Assembly (NCBI RefSeq): GCF_900188445.1
Contig: NZ_FZOR01000009.1
Coordinates: 62,001 to 126,000 of the forward strand
Origin: Actinomadura meyerae
Lineage (GTDB): Bacteria; Actinomycetota; Actinomycetes; Streptosporangiales; Streptosporangiaceae
Direction: 5' to 3'
Length of the DNA stretch: 64,000 nucleotides
This document shows, piece after piece, positions 49,677-57,977 of this stretch. Position 1 is the first letter of the stretch, and every line of letters begins with the position of its first letter. Below the pieces are notes generated by a model that saw only the letters and a list, made by a program, of their open reading frames with translations, was not told the origin of the DNA and did not search any database. Made by a program: the position numbers and the translations under genes.

Positions 49677-50689
49677 CGCCGCACTTCCCCGGTGCCGACG
49701 ATCCGGCCCTCGCGCATGGACATCTCGCACGCCTCGGCGAGATAGAACGCCTCCAGGGCGTCCTCGGGCGGGCACGGGTTGGCGCGGCGGCCGGCGACCA
49801 TGTCCACGAACGCCTGGATCTCGGCGTCGTAGGCGTCGGAGAAGCGCTCCATGAAGCCGCTGTAGGCGGGCCTGTCGGCGGACTGCGGCTCCGCGTCCCG
49901 CTCGGGCAGCGCAGCGGCGGGCGTGCGGTCGTCCAGGCCGGCGACGATGCTGTCCTTGGAGCCGAACAGCTCCAGCCGGGCGTCGTAGCCCGCGGCGTTG
50001 TAGCGGGTGGCGGACACGACGCCGAGCGTCCCGTCGTCCAGGACGAGCAGCGCGGAGCCGGTGTCGATGTCGCCGCACTCGCGGAAGAAGTCGTCGCCGC
50101 GGTTGGCGCCCGCGGCCATCACGCGCACGACCTCGCGCCCGGTGACGAACCGGATGAGGTCGAGGTCGTGGATGACGCAGTCGCGGAACAGCCCGCCGGA
50201 CGACGGGACGTACGCGGGGGGCGGCGGCGACGGGTCGAAGCTGCACGACCGGACGGTGTGCAGCCAGCCGAGCCGCCCGGACGCGAGGGCCTCCCGGGCC
50301 GCCGCGTTCCCGGCGTCGAAGCGGCGCTGGAAGCCGACCTGCACCGGCACGCCGGCGGCCGCCGCCGACCGGACGGTATGGAACGTTCCATCGACATCCG
50401 CGGCGAGCGGCTTCTCGCAGAAGACGGGAGTTCGCGCGGCCACCGCGCGCTCCACCAGGGCCGCGTGGGCGTCGGTGGCCGCCGCGACGACCAGCCCGTC
50501 CAGGCCGGCCGCGAACAGCTCCCCGACGGCGTCCAGCGCCCGCGCCGGGGACGGGAGGCGAACCGCGAGGTCGCGCGCGCGGGCGGCGTCCGCGTCGGCG
50601 ATGAGCAGGGTGTCCACCTCGGGCAGTGCGCAGAGAGCGGCGGCGTGGCGCGCACCGATGCGCCCCGCGCCGGCCAGTCCGATCCTCAT
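49673..50689 (-). CDS. iolG: Myo-inositol 2-dehydrogenase family oxidoreductase
   Basis: 338 residues, Gfo/Idh/MocA fold, first gene of the iol operon. The NAD motif GLAGAGRIGARHA starts the protein, PVFCEKPLA has the catalytic-loop Lys of the EKP motif, and GGLFRDCVIHDLDLIRFV has the family's DxxxHD motif. It oxidises myo-inositol (or an isomer such as scyllo-inositol) to an inosose with NAD. The iolC and iolB neighbours support the assignment. A perfect LacI-type palindrome lies inside the gene. Confidence 0.9.
   Translation of the reverse strand: MRIGLAGAGRIGARHAAALCALPEVDTLLIADADAARARDLAVRLPSPARALDAVGELFAAGLDGLVVAAATDAHAALVERAVAARTPVFCEKPLAADVDGTFHTVRSAAAAGVPVQVGFQRRFDAGNAAAREALASGRLGWLHTVRSCSFDPSPPPPAYVPSSGGLFRDCVIHDLDLIRFVTGREVVRVMAAGANRGDDFFRECGDIDTGSALLVLDDGTLGVVSATRYNAAGYDARLELFGSKDSIVAGLDDRTPAAALPERDAEPQSADRPAYSGFMERFSDAYDAEIQAFVDMVAGRRANPCPPEDALEAFYLAEACEMSMREGRIVGTGEVRR
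50378..50391. promoter_or_regulatory. Intragenic LacI-type palindrome in iolG
   Basis: ATGGAACGTTCCAT is a perfect 14-bp palindrome of the kind bound by LacI-family sugar repressors. It lies about 300 bp inside iolG, with a near-copy in the promoter (50732-50745), so paired binding or looping is possible. Confidence 0.5.
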
Positions 50690-50731
50690 CGATCCCCTCC
50701 CGGTCGGCGGTCAGGTGATTCACGAGTGTGA

Positions 50732-50745
50732 CTGGACCGTTCCAG
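50732..50745. promoter_or_regulatory. Promoter-proximal LacI-type box of the iol operon
   Basis: CTGGACCGTTCCAG is palindromic except for the central pair and shares TGGA-CGTTCCA with the intragenic box. It lies 43 bp upstream of the iolG start, between iolG and the divergent fusion gene. The repressor gene is not in the window. Confidence 0.5.
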
Positions 50746-50867
50746 CAGCGTCAACGGCGACTCGTCCGCGGACCGGTAATGAAGGCGTCCGAAAATACCG
50801 GCGCTACGCTGGCCGGACGGTGCCCGCGGACTGTCGCCCGGGTCGCACCAAGCGCTAGTTTGTCCCC

Positions 50868-52379
50868 ATGCGGATCTTCGTCACCGGCGCCTCGGGGTTC
50901 GTCGGTTCCCACACCGTCCGCGCCCTCCTCGCCGCCGGGCACGCGCCGCGCGCGCTCGTGCGCGACCCCGGCAAGGCCTCCCGGGTCCTTCGGTCGGTCG
51001 GAGTCGCGCCGGAGGACGTGGAACTCGTCCAGGGCGACATGATGGACGCGGACGCGGTGTCCTCCGCCCTCGCCGGCTGCGACGCCGCCGTCCACGCCGC
51101 CGCCGCGATCGGCGTCACCGGAGGCGGCCGCGACCTGGTCGAGGTCAACGTCCGCGGCACCCGCAACGTGGTGGGCGGCGCCGTCGCGCAGGGCCTCGCC
51201 CACGTGATCCACGTGTCCACGATCGGGGTGTTCGTCCCGCCCTCCGGCAAGGTCATCACCGCGAACGACGCGCTGGCGAACCCCCGCACCGAGTACGGCA
51301 GGTCCAAGCTGGCGGCGGAGCGCTACGTGCGCGGCCTCCAGGAGGACGGCGCGCCGGTGACGATCGTCTACCCCGGCGGCGTCTGCGGCCCCGACCAGCC
51401 CTCGCTGGACGCCCTGAACGAGGGGCTCGCCGCCGCGCTCGGCAAGGTGTGGCCCCTGCCGGGCGGCGGCGTGTCCGTCATCGACGTCCGCGACCTCGGC
51501 GAGGCGCTGGCCCGTGCCGTCGAGGCGCGCCAGGGCCCGAGCCGCTGGGTCCTGGGCGGGCACTACCTGACCTGGCCGCAGTACGCCGACCTGTGCGACC
51601 GCCTCACCGGCGTGAAGTGCCGCCGAGTACGCGTCCCGTCCCAAGCCATGCTCGCACTGGGCTCGGCGCTGGACGCGGCCAAGCGCGTCCGCCGCTTCGA
51701 CTACCCGCTCACCCGCGACGCCGCCGAGTTCATGGTCACGCTCGTCCCGACCGACGACCGCCCCATCCTGGAGGCGCTCGACCTGACGCTGCGCCCCGTC
51801 GAGGAGACCGTCGCCGACGCACTGCGGTGGCTGGCCCGCAGCGGCCACCTCAACCCGCGCCGGGCCGGACGGCTCGCCGCCGGCGCGACGCCGCCGCCGA
51901 CCCTGATCCAGCGCACCCTGGGGCCCGTCTTCCACCGGGTCTCGGGCGCGGCATGGTTCGCCAAGGTCGGCCCGAAGGTCGTCCCGCACGTGGACCGCGC
52001 CCTGCACAGGGCAACCGGCGGCCGGCTCATGCTCGGCCAGCTGCTCGTCCCGAGCCTCGTCCTCACCGCGACCGGCGCCAAGAGCGGCCTCCCCCGCCGG
52101 ACGCCGCTCGCCTGCCTGCCCGACCCCGCCGGCGGCTGGTACGTCGTGGGCTCCAACTTCGGCCGCGAGAAGCACCCCGCCTGGACGGGCAACCTCATCA
52201 AGAACCCCTCCGCCGAGGTCAGCTTCCAGGGCCGCACCGTCCCCGTCACCGCCCACCTCCTCGACGACCGTGAACGCAAGGAGATCTGGCCCCGCCTCAC
52301 CGCGGTCTGGCCCGTCTACGACAGCTACGTGGAACGCGCCCAACGCGAACTACGCGTCTTCCACCTGACCCCGCGCTAG
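50868..52379 (+). CDS. Fusion of extended SDR and F420-dependent (Ddn-type) reductase domain
   Basis: 503 residues in two parts. Residues 1-320 are an extended short-chain dehydrogenase: VTGASGFVGSHTVRALL (NAD(P) site), HVSTIGVF and YGRSKLAAE (catalytic Tyr, Lys). A linker leads to residues about 365-503: LTATGAKSGLPRRTPLACLPDPAGGWYVVGSNFG, HPAWTGNLIKNPSAEV and a WPVYDSYVER tail, the signature of deazaflavin(F420)-dependent nitroreductase/quinone reductase proteins. One polypeptide thus carries an NAD(P) and probably an F420 site. No stop or frameshift separates the parts. Substrate unknown; hydride transfer on a polyketide, quinone or steroid-like compound is plausible. Confidence 0.85.
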   Translation: MRIFVTGASGFVGSHTVRALLAAGHAPRALVRDPGKASRVLRSVGVAPEDVELVQGDMMDADAVSSALAGCDAAVHAAAAIGVTGGGRDLVEVNVRGTRNVVGGAVAQGLAHVIHVSTIGVFVPPSGKVITANDALANPRTEYGRSKLAAERYVRGLQEDGAPVTIVYPGGVCGPDQPSLDALNEGLAAALGKVWPLPGGGVSVIDVRDLGEALARAVEARQGPSRWVLGGHYLTWPQYADLCDRLTGVKCRRVRVPSQAMLALGSALDAAKRVRRFDYPLTRDAAEFMVTLVPTDDRPILEALDLTLRPVEETVADALRWLARSGHLNPRRAGRLAAGATPPPTLIQRTLGPVFHRVSGAAWFAKVGPKVVPHVDRALHRATGGRLMLGQLLVPSLVLTATGAKSGLPRRTPLACLPDPAGGWYVVGSNFGREKHPAWTGNLIKNPSAEVSFQGRTVPVTAHLLDDRERKEIWPRLTAVWPVYDSYVERAQRELRVFHLTPR

Positions 52380-52396
52380 GTGTGCATCTGCCGGAG

Positions 52397-52870
52397 CTAG
52401 GTGCCGCGCAGCGTCCGGGACAGGCGGCGGCCCAGGATGAGGTAGGCGAGGACTACGCCGGTCACGTTCAGGATGACGTCGTCCACGTCGAAGGCCCGTC
52501 CCACCACCAGGGCCCCCTGGATGGCCTCGATGGTCAGGGAGAGCACTCCGGTCACCAGGGCCAGGCGTATGGGGCCGCGCAGGGTCGTCCAGACGATGGG
52601 GAGCAGGACGCCGAGAGGGGCCAGGAGCGCCAGGTTGCCGCCTATCTGGAGGACGGCCTCCTTGGTGGGGCGGTCCAGGTAGAAGCGCAGTGAGCGGCCC
52701 GGGTCGGTGTTGCCGCCCGCCTGGCCGTTGTCATGGACGGGCGTCAGCGTCAGCCTGAACGCGAAGTAGAAGAACACGCCGAGCAGGCCCAGCGCCGCCA
52801 GGACGGCGAGGACGCGCAGGGCGAGGACGTACCGCGGGACCCGTTCGCCCGGCGCCGCGGGCTGCCACAT
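52397..52870 (-). CDS. VanZ-like membrane protein
   Basis: About 157 residues with four hydrophobic helices. The core GGNLALLAPLGVLLPIVWTTLRGPIRLALVTGVLSLTIEAIQGALVVGRAFDVDDVILNVTGVVLAYLI matches the VanZ-like family (NxxxFxPxG, E, Q, R and DxDDxxxNxxG pattern). The ATG at 52870 is chosen because the longer frame adds 28 Arg-rich residues without a membrane role. VanZ-like proteins are common and mostly unlinked to glycopeptide resistance. It converges with the fusion gene 17 bp away and follows the lon terminator. Confidence 0.8.
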   Translation of the reverse strand: MWQPAAPGERVPRYVLALRVLAVLAALGLLGVFFYFAFRLTLTPVHDNGQAGGNTDPGRSLRFYLDRPTKEAVLQIGGNLALLAPLGVLLPIVWTTLRGPIRLALVTGVLSLTIEAIQGALVVGRAFDVDDVILNVTGVVLAYLILGRRLSRTLRGT

Positions 52871-52955
52871 TTCCACCAACACCCGGCGGCAGGTCCCCGC
52901 CCCGCCGCGGACTATGCGCGGCACCGGATTACGGCCGGACCCGAATCCGGGCATG

Positions 52956-52988
52956 CGAACGCCCGCGCCGGACCGGCGCGGGCGTTCG
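52956..52988 (-). terminator. lon transcription terminator
   Basis: Perfect 16-bp arms at 52956-52971 and 52973-52988 (CGAACGCCCGCGCCGG and its complement) with a single central base. It begins 7 bp after the lon stop codon. There is no T-tract, as is typical of actinomycete hairpin terminators. Confidence 0.75.
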
Positions 52989-52994
52989 GGTCCG

Positions 52995-55391
52995 TCAGGC
53001 CGCCACGACGGTGGTGGCCGGCTCCAGGGCCAGTTCCAGCACCTCGCGGACGTCGCTGACGGTGAAGACCGTCATGTTGTCCAGCACCTCGGCCGGGACG
53101 TCCTCAAGGTCCGGCTCGTTCCGCTTCGGCACGATCGCGGTGGTGATGCCGAGCCGGGACGCGGCCAGCAGCTTCTGCTTCAGGCCGCCGATCGGCAGCA
53201 CCCGCCCGGTCAGCGACACCTCGCCCGTCATCGCGACGTCCGCGCGGACCGGCCGCCCCGACAGCAGGGAGGCCAGCGCCGTGGTCATCGTGATGCCCGC
53301 GCTCGGGCCGTCCTTCGGGATCGCGCCGGCGGGCACGTGGACGTGCACGCCGCGGTCCTTCAGGTCGCCGACCGGAAGCTCCAGCTCCGCGCCGCGCGAG
53401 CGCAGGTAGGACAGCGCGATCCGGGCCGACTCCTTCATGACGTCGCCGAGCTGGCCGGTGAGCGTCACGCCGGTGTCGCCGGTCTCCTTGTCGGCCAGCG
53501 ACGCCTCGATGTAGAGGACGTCGCCGCCCGCCCCGGTGACCGCGAGGCCCGTCGCCACGCCCGGCACGCCGGTGCGCCGCTCGTTGCGGCTCAGCTCGAC
53601 CTCCGGGGTGAACCTGGGCCGGCCCAGGTAGTCCTTCAGGTCGGCCGCGCCGATCGAGACCGGCAGCTCCGCCTTCCCCAGCGCCACGTTCGCGGCGACC
53701 TTCCGCAGCACCCGCGCGATCGAGCGGTCCAGGGACCGGACGCCCGCCTCGCGGGTGTACTCGGACGCCAGCAGCCGCAGCGCGTCGTCGCCGAAGCTCA
53801 CCTCGGACGCCTCCAGCCCCGCCTTGTCGAGCTGGCGCGGCAGCAGGTGGTCGCGGGCGATGGTGACCTTCTCGTGCTCGGTGTAGCCGTCCAGCTCCAC
53901 CAGCTCCATCCGGTCGAGCAGCGGCCCGGGGATGGCCTCCACCACGTTCGCGGTGGCGAGGAACAGCACGTCGCTGAGGTCGAGCTCCACCTCCAGGTAG
54001 TGGTCCCGGAAGGTGTGGTTCTGCTCGGGGTCGAGGACCTCCAGCAGCGCCGCGGTCGGGTCGCCCCGGTAGTCGGCGCCGACCTTGTCGACCTCGTCCA
54101 GCAGGACGACCGGGTTCATCGAACCGGCCTCGCGGATGGCCCGGACGATGCGTCCGGGGAGAGCGCCCACGTACGTGCGGCGGTGACCGCGGATCTCGGC
54201 CTCGTCCCTGACGCCGCCCAGGGCGACACGGACGAACTTGCGGCCCATGGCCCGCGCGACCGACTCGCCCAGCGAGGTCTTGCCCACGCCGGGAGGACCG
54301 GTCAGCGCCAGCACGGCGCCGCTCCTGCGCCCGCCCACGACGCCGAGGCCGCGGTCCTCGCGCCGCTTGCGCACGGCCAGGTACTCGACGATGCGCTCCT
54401 TCACGTCGTCCAGCCCGGCGTGGTCGGCGTCCAGGATCTCCCGGGCGCCCGGGATGTCGTAGGCGTCCTCGGTGCGCTCGTTCCACGGGATGTCGAGGAC
54501 GGTGTCCAGCCAGGTGCGGATCCAGCCGCCCTCGGGCGAGGCGTCGGACGACCGCTCCAGCTTGTCGACCTCCTTCAGCGCCGCCTCGCGCACCTTCTCG
54601 GGGAGGTTCGCGGCCTCGATCCGGGCCCGGTAGTCGTCCTCCTCGTCGGCGGGGTCGCCGTTCAGCTCGGCCAGCTCCTTGCGGATGGCCTCCTGCTGCT
54701 GACGCAGCAGGAACTCCCGCTGCGTCTTCTCCATGCCCTCCTGGACGTCCTTGCGGATCGTCTCCGCGACGTCCAGCTCGGCGAGGTGGTCGCGCGTCCA
54801 GCCGATGAGCAGCTCCAGCCGCTCGACCACGTCGACGGTCTCCAGGACCTCGATCTTCTGCTCGTCGGTCAGGTAGGGCGCGTATCCGGCGTTGTCGGCC
54901 AGGGTGGACGGGTCGTCGATCTGCTGCACCACGTCCACGACCTGCCAGGCGCCGCGCTTCTGCAGGATCGCGCCGACCAGGCCCTTGTACTCCTTGGCCA
55001 GCTCCTGCGCCCGCCCGGACGCCGGCGGCGCCTCGATCACGGTGCCCTCGACCCACAGGGCCGCGCCGGGGCCGGTCGTCCCGGTCCCGATCCGGACGCG
55101 GGACACGCCGCGGACGACCGCGCCCGGCTCCCCGCCGGGCAGCCGGCCCTCCTGCTCGACCACGCCGAGCGTGCCGACGTCGGAGTACCGCCCGTTCAGC
55201 CTGGGCACCAGCAGCACCCGCGGCTTGGCCGCCGACCGGATGCCCGGGCCCTTGGACTGGGACACCGCCCGCGCGGCTTCGATGGCCGCCCGAACCTCGC
55301 CGCTCTCCGAGAGGTCCAGGGGGACCACCATGCCGGGCAGAACGACCCCGTCTTCCAGGGGCAGCACCGGCAGCGTCAGGGTTTCGCTCAT
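52995..55391 (-). CDS. lon: ATP-dependent Lon protease
   Basis: 798 residues from the ATG at 55391 (GGAG 7 nt upstream; the 17 codons further upstream overlap the operator). The N-terminal LonN substrate domain starts [20 protein letters not shown]. The AAA+ domain has Walker [10 protein letters not shown] and Walker [11 protein letters not shown]. The protease domain has catalytic Ser in [10 protein letters not shown] and Lys in [10 protein letters not shown]. Lon degrades misfolded and regulatory proteins in the cytoplasm. A HAIR-like element 35 bp upstream suggests heat-shock control by HspR, as known for lon in Streptomyces. Confidence 0.95.
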   Translation of the reverse strand: MSETLTLPVLPLEDGVVLPGMVVPLDLSESGEVRAAIEAARAVSQSKGPGIRSAAKPRVLLVPRLNGRYSDVGTLGVVEQEGRLPGGEPGAVVRGVSRVRIGTGTTGPGAALWVEGTVIEAPPASGRAQELAKEYKGLVGAILQKRGAWQVVDVVQQIDDPSTLADNAGYAPYLTDEQKIEVLETVDVVERLELLIGWTRDHLAELDVAETIRKDVQEGMEKTQREFLLRQQQEAIRKELAELNGDPADEEDDYRARIEAANLPEKVREAALKEVDKLERSSDASPEGGWIRTWLDTVLDIPWNERTEDAYDIPGAREILDADHAGLDDVKERIVEYLAVRKRREDRGLGVVGGRRSGAVLALTGPPGVGKTSLGESVARAMGRKFVRVALGGVRDEAEIRGHRRTYVGALPGRIVRAIREAGSMNPVVLLDEVDKVGADYRGDPTAALLEVLDPEQNHTFRDHYLEVELDLSDVLFLATANVVEAIPGPLLDRMELVELDGYTEHEKVTIARDHLLPRQLDKAGLEASEVSFGDDALRLLASEYTREAGVRSLDRSIARVLRKVAANVALGKAELPVSIGAADLKDYLGRPRFTPEVELSRNERRTGVPGVATGLAVTGAGGDVLYIEASLADKETGDTGVTLTGQLGDVMKESARIALSYLRSRGAELELPVGDLKDRGVHVHVPAGAIPKDGPSAGITMTTALASLLSGRPVRADVAMTGEVSLTGRVLPIGGLKQKLLAASRLGITTAIVPKRNEPDLEDVPAEVLDNMTVFTVSDVREVLELALEPATTVVAA

Positions 55392-55426
55392 GCTCAGCTC
55401 CAAGTCCGTTGACGGCCCAACCTCAA

Positions 55427-55447
55427 GTTGAGCCATACACACTCAAG
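55427..55447 (-). promoter_or_regulatory. HAIR element (HspR operator) upstream of lon
   Basis: GTTGAGC, 7 nt, ACTCAAG matches the HAIR consensus CTTGAGT-N7-ACTCAAG at 12 of 14 arm positions with exact spacing. HspR/HAIR is established for dnaK, clpB and lon in streptomycetes. The overlapping CTCAAGTTGAG at 55422-55432 may extend the site. Confidence 0.75.
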
Positions 55448-56144
55448 AAAACGGAGCAGCATTTTGTTTCCGCAGCAACGTTCGCTCTCAGCGATCACCA
55501 CCCGGGCCCGGGGCGCGGCGCGCGGTGGACGCCCGGCGGGCCGCTCGGGCAATGCGGAGGCAAAGACCGCTTAGCGATCTTGATTCTTTGCACGGCGCGT
55601 GTTTACGCGCGCATGACGGCCGGGTACTAAACGCAACGAGATCGTGACACACGGTGAACGTACGATCCTCGGGGCGGCAAAGTCCCAGGTCGGGAGCGAG
55701 GAGGGGTCGATATGCGACAGACCGGGCGGCCCCTTTCCGCGTCCCCGTCCACCCGCGGCCCGGCCCGTACGGCCGAGGGCGTTCGCGGCGCGCTCCCCGC
55801 CGGCGCGCCGCGACACACCTCGGGTTCTCGGCCGTACCCGGCCGGCCCCGCGCAGCGGCCTTCCCCGGGCCCCGGTGCCGCCCGCCCCCGCGGCACCGGT
55901 ACCCCCCGGCGGCCGGGCCGGCGGCCGTGTCCCACCGCGCCGCCGGTCCGGTCCCGAGCTTCCGGGCGCCCTTCGGCGCCCTCCCCCCTTGGCCGGGCGG
56001 GCCGTCACGCCCCCGCCCGGCGCGAGCGGAAGGGAGGTGAGCACCAGCCCCCAGAAGGACCGGCGCCACGCCGGTAGCACAGGCGGCCGGAACTCCGTCC
56101 GACCCCCGTCCCGGCCGCCGACGCAGTCAGGGATCGCTGCGAGC
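55448..56144. other. About 0.7 kb without a convincing gene
   Basis: Very GC-rich spacer between the lon promoter and the MarR-GNAT terminator. It contains a GCGCGT-GTTT-ACGCGC hairpin (55595-55610). One + strand reading frame (55712-56077, 121 codons) has an excellent GAGGAGGGG site 5 nt before its ATG. Its product would be an Arg/Pro/Ala/Gly-rich basic protein that resembles composition-driven translation of GC-rich DNA. I cannot tell whether it is expressed or whether the region is an untranslated leader or small RNA locus. Confidence 0.5.
55712..56077 (+). CDS. Possible small basic Arg/Pro-rich protein (doubtful)
   Basis: 121 codons with a strong Shine-Dalgarno stretch (GGAGCGAGGAGGGG region at 55693-55706) and good spacing. 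The product, MRQTGRPLSASPSTRGP onward, has no hydrophobic core, no predicted domain and about 20 percent Arg. Several other frames through the same segment are also open, which lowers confidence. Reported because the ribosome site is better than that of many genes in this window. Confidence 0.2.
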   Translation: MRQTGRPLSASPSTRGPARTAEGVRGALPAGAPRHTSGSRPYPAGPAQRPSPGPGAARPRGTGTPRRPGRRPCPTAPPVRSRASGRPSAPSPLGRAGRHAPARRERKGGEHQPPEGPAPRR

Positions 56145-56186
56145 ACCGGGCCCGCGGAGGTGCGACAGCCCTCCGCGGGTCCCGGT
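56145..56186 (-). terminator. Terminator of the MarR-GNAT gene
   Basis: A 16-bp stem (56145-56160 with 56170-56186, one bulged base) and a 9-nt loop begin at the stop codon of the MarR-GNAT gene. Strong hairpin, no T-tract. Confidence 0.65.
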
Positions 56187-57109
56187 CACAGCTTCTTGCG
56201 CCACACCTGCCCGTGGATGACGTCGCCGAAGCGCTCCACGGGCGGCTCCTCGTCCGTGAGCACGAACCCGGCGCGCGCGTAGACGCGGTGCGCGGGACGC
56301 TGCAGCGCCGTGGTCCAGAGCATGATCTCGGTGTAGCCGGCCTCCGCGGCGAAGTCGACGCAGGCGCCGACGAGCGCCGCGCCGACGCCCAGCCCGCGGG
56401 CGTCCGGCTCGACGTGCAGCAGCCGCAACTGCGCGACGTCCTCGGTGCGCTTCACGCAGAACACCGCGCCGACGCGGGCGCCGTCCGCCTCGGCGATCCA
56501 CGCGTTCTCCCGCTCCGGGTCGTGGTCGCGCACGTAGTCGGCGACGACCGAGGCGACGAGCGCCTCGTAGGTGCGGTCCCAGCCGCATTCGGTGTCGTAC
56601 AGGGCGCCGTTGCGCTCGACCACCCAGCCGAGGTCGCCGGGGCGCAGCGGGCGCAGCACGGCGCCGTCCGGGTGCGGCCGGTCGCCGAGCACGCCCTGCA
56701 CGGTCCGCATCGCGGCGAGCAGGCGGCTGCGGTCGCCGGCGTCGAGGCCGCCCAGCAGCCCGCGGATCTCGGCGGCGGTCCGCTCGTCCAGCATGGCGAA
56801 CACCTCGCGGCCCCGCGGGGTGAGCCGGACGATCTGGCGGCGGGCGTCGCCCGGCGCGCGCTCGCGCAGCACGAGCCCGTCGGCCTCGAAGCGGGCCAGC
56901 ATCCGGCTGAGGTAGCCGGCGTCGAGATCGAGGGCGCGGCGCAGCGCGAGCACCTCGGTGTCCTCCCGCTGGGCCAACTCGAAGATCACCCGCGCCTCGG
57001 TCAGCGAGTACGGCGAGCGGACGAGCCCCTCGCCGAGCACCCCGATGACACCGGTGTAGAAGCGGTTGAACGCGCGGACCGTGCCGACGTCCTCCTCGGT
57101 CACCTCCAT
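56186..57109 (-). CDS. Fused MarR regulator / GNAT N-acetyltransferase
   Basis: 307 residues. Residues 1-145 are a MarR winged helix (SLTEARVIFELAQREDTEVLALRRALDLDAGYLSRMLARFEADGLV, wing DARRQIVRLTPRGREVF). Residues 155-307 are a GNAT acetyltransferase: LRPGDLGWVVERNGALYDTECGWDRTYEALVA, LRLLHVEPDARGLGVGAALV (acetyl-CoA loop) and YARAGFVL. This two-domain architecture is a known bacterial family. It may acetylate a drug or small molecule and regulate its own gene. A perfect 23-bp operator sits 10 bp upstream of the ATG. Confidence 0.9.
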   Translation of the reverse strand: MEVTEEDVGTVRAFNRFYTGVIGVLGEGLVRSPYSLTEARVIFELAQREDTEVLALRRALDLDAGYLSRMLARFEADGLVLRERAPGDARRQIVRLTPRGREVFAMLDERTAAEIRGLLGGLDAGDRSRLLAAMRTVQGVLGDRPHPDGAVLRPLRPGDLGWVVERNGALYDTECGWDRTYEALVASVVADYVRDHDPERENAWIAEADGARVGAVFCVKRTEDVAQLRLLHVEPDARGLGVGAALVGACVDFAAEAGYTEIMLWTTALQRPAHRVYARAGFVLTDEEPPVERFGDVIHGQVWRKKL

Positions 57110-57119
57110 GGCGCCTCCA

Positions 57120-57142
57120 AACGTTTGACTCAGTCAAACGTT
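57120..57142. promoter_or_regulatory. Perfect 23-bp palindrome, MarR-type autoregulatory operator
   Basis: Arms AACGTTTGACT (57120-57130) and AGTCAAACGTT (57132-57142) with a single central C. It lies 10 bp before the MarR-GNAT start, so binding would block transcription. AT-rich within GC-rich surroundings. Confidence 0.8.
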
Positions 57143-57180
57143 AGGCGATGAGCGGGCGCGGCACCAGCCCCGGGGGGATC

Positions 57181-57510
57181 TCAGACGCCCGCGCCGGCCT
57201 TCGCCTCGGCGGCGGGCAGCGCGCGCGCCTCGCGGACGATCTTGCGCTCGACGAAGAAGGTCATCAGGGGCACGACGCCGCCGAGCACGATCAGCGCCAT
57301 CTTGCCGATCGGCCAGCCGGTGCGCCGCCACAGGTCGAAGGCGAGCGCCACGTAGACCATGTAGAAGAGGCCGTGGATGGGCGACACGATGCCCGCCATC
57401 TCCGGCATGTCGGTCGGCCCGTACTTGAGGACCATCCCGATCGCCAGCAGCACCAGCAGGGTGCCGACGATGAACGCCAGGATCCGGTACCTGGTGACCG
57501 CGCCTTCCAC
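57181..57510 (-). CDS. DUF3817 integral membrane protein
   Basis: 109 residues, GTG start with AAAGGTG 9 nt upstream. Three hydrophobic segments (RILAFIVGTLLVLLAIGMVLKY, SPIHGLFYMVYVALAFDLW, KMALIVLGGVVPLMTFFVERKI) and the conserved GPTDMPEMAGIVSPIHG and FFVERK elements mark the DUF3817 family. Function unknown. It lies 59 bp downstream of another small membrane protein on the same strand, probably in one transcript. Confidence 0.83.
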   Translation of the reverse strand: MEGAVTRYRILAFIVGTLLVLLAIGMVLKYGPTDMPEMAGIVSPIHGLFYMVYVALAFDLWRRTGWPIGKMALIVLGGVVPLMTFFVERKIVREARALPAAEAKAGAGV

Positions 57511-57569
57511 AGAAACAACACCTTTCGTTCGGCGGGCCTGGGCGCGGGCGCGCCGCCCGCGCGCGGGGG

Positions 57570-57929
57570 TCAGCGGCGGCCGCGGGCGCTCTCGGAGTTG
57601 AGGCGGGCGAGGTAGCGGTTGTACGCCGCGAGGGCGGGGTCCTCTTCCTCGTGCCGCTTGATGATCTCCCGCTTGACCTCGGCCTCCGCGGGCTCCTCCA
57701 GCACCGTGGGCGCGGGGGCCGTGCCGGCCCGCTCGTCCCGGATCATCTTGATCCACATCACGAGCACGAAGATGGCGAAGATCGGCCACTCGAACGTGTA
57801 CGCCCAGCTGCGGTCGTTGCCGGACTGGGCGCGGTCGAACTGCCACCAGCCGAACCCGAGGAACGCGCCGCACAGCACGATCGCCAGGGCGTGGAGCCCG
57901 AGCCAGCCTGGGGTGAGGAACCGTCGCAC
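57570..57929 (-). CDS. Small actinobacterial membrane protein
   Basis: 119 residues, GTG start. Two membrane helices (WLGLHALAIVLCGAFLGFGWWQF and WPIFAIFVLVMWIKMI) joined by a short loop, followed by a charged cytoplasmic tail containing KREIIKRHEEEDPALAAYNRYLARLN, probably a helix. The GFGWWQFDRA stretch resembles proteins widespread in actinomycetes without a known function. Likely co-transcribed with the DUF3817 gene. Confidence 0.75.
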   Translation of the reverse strand: MRRFLTPGWLGLHALAIVLCGAFLGFGWWQFDRAQSGNDRSWAYTFEWPIFAIFVLVMWIKMIRDERAGTAPAPTVLEEPAEAEVKREIIKRHEEEDPALAAYNRYLARLNSESARGRR

Positions 57930-57977
57930 GGCACCGAGCCTACCCCCGGTTCCGCGAGGTGGCGCCGCGACCCCGCC

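Noticed and set aside
52397..52870. VanZ-like gene as glycopeptide resistance
   Set aside because: No vanHAX or vanS/vanR nearby; VanZ-like membrane proteins are widespread and mostly unrelated to resistance.
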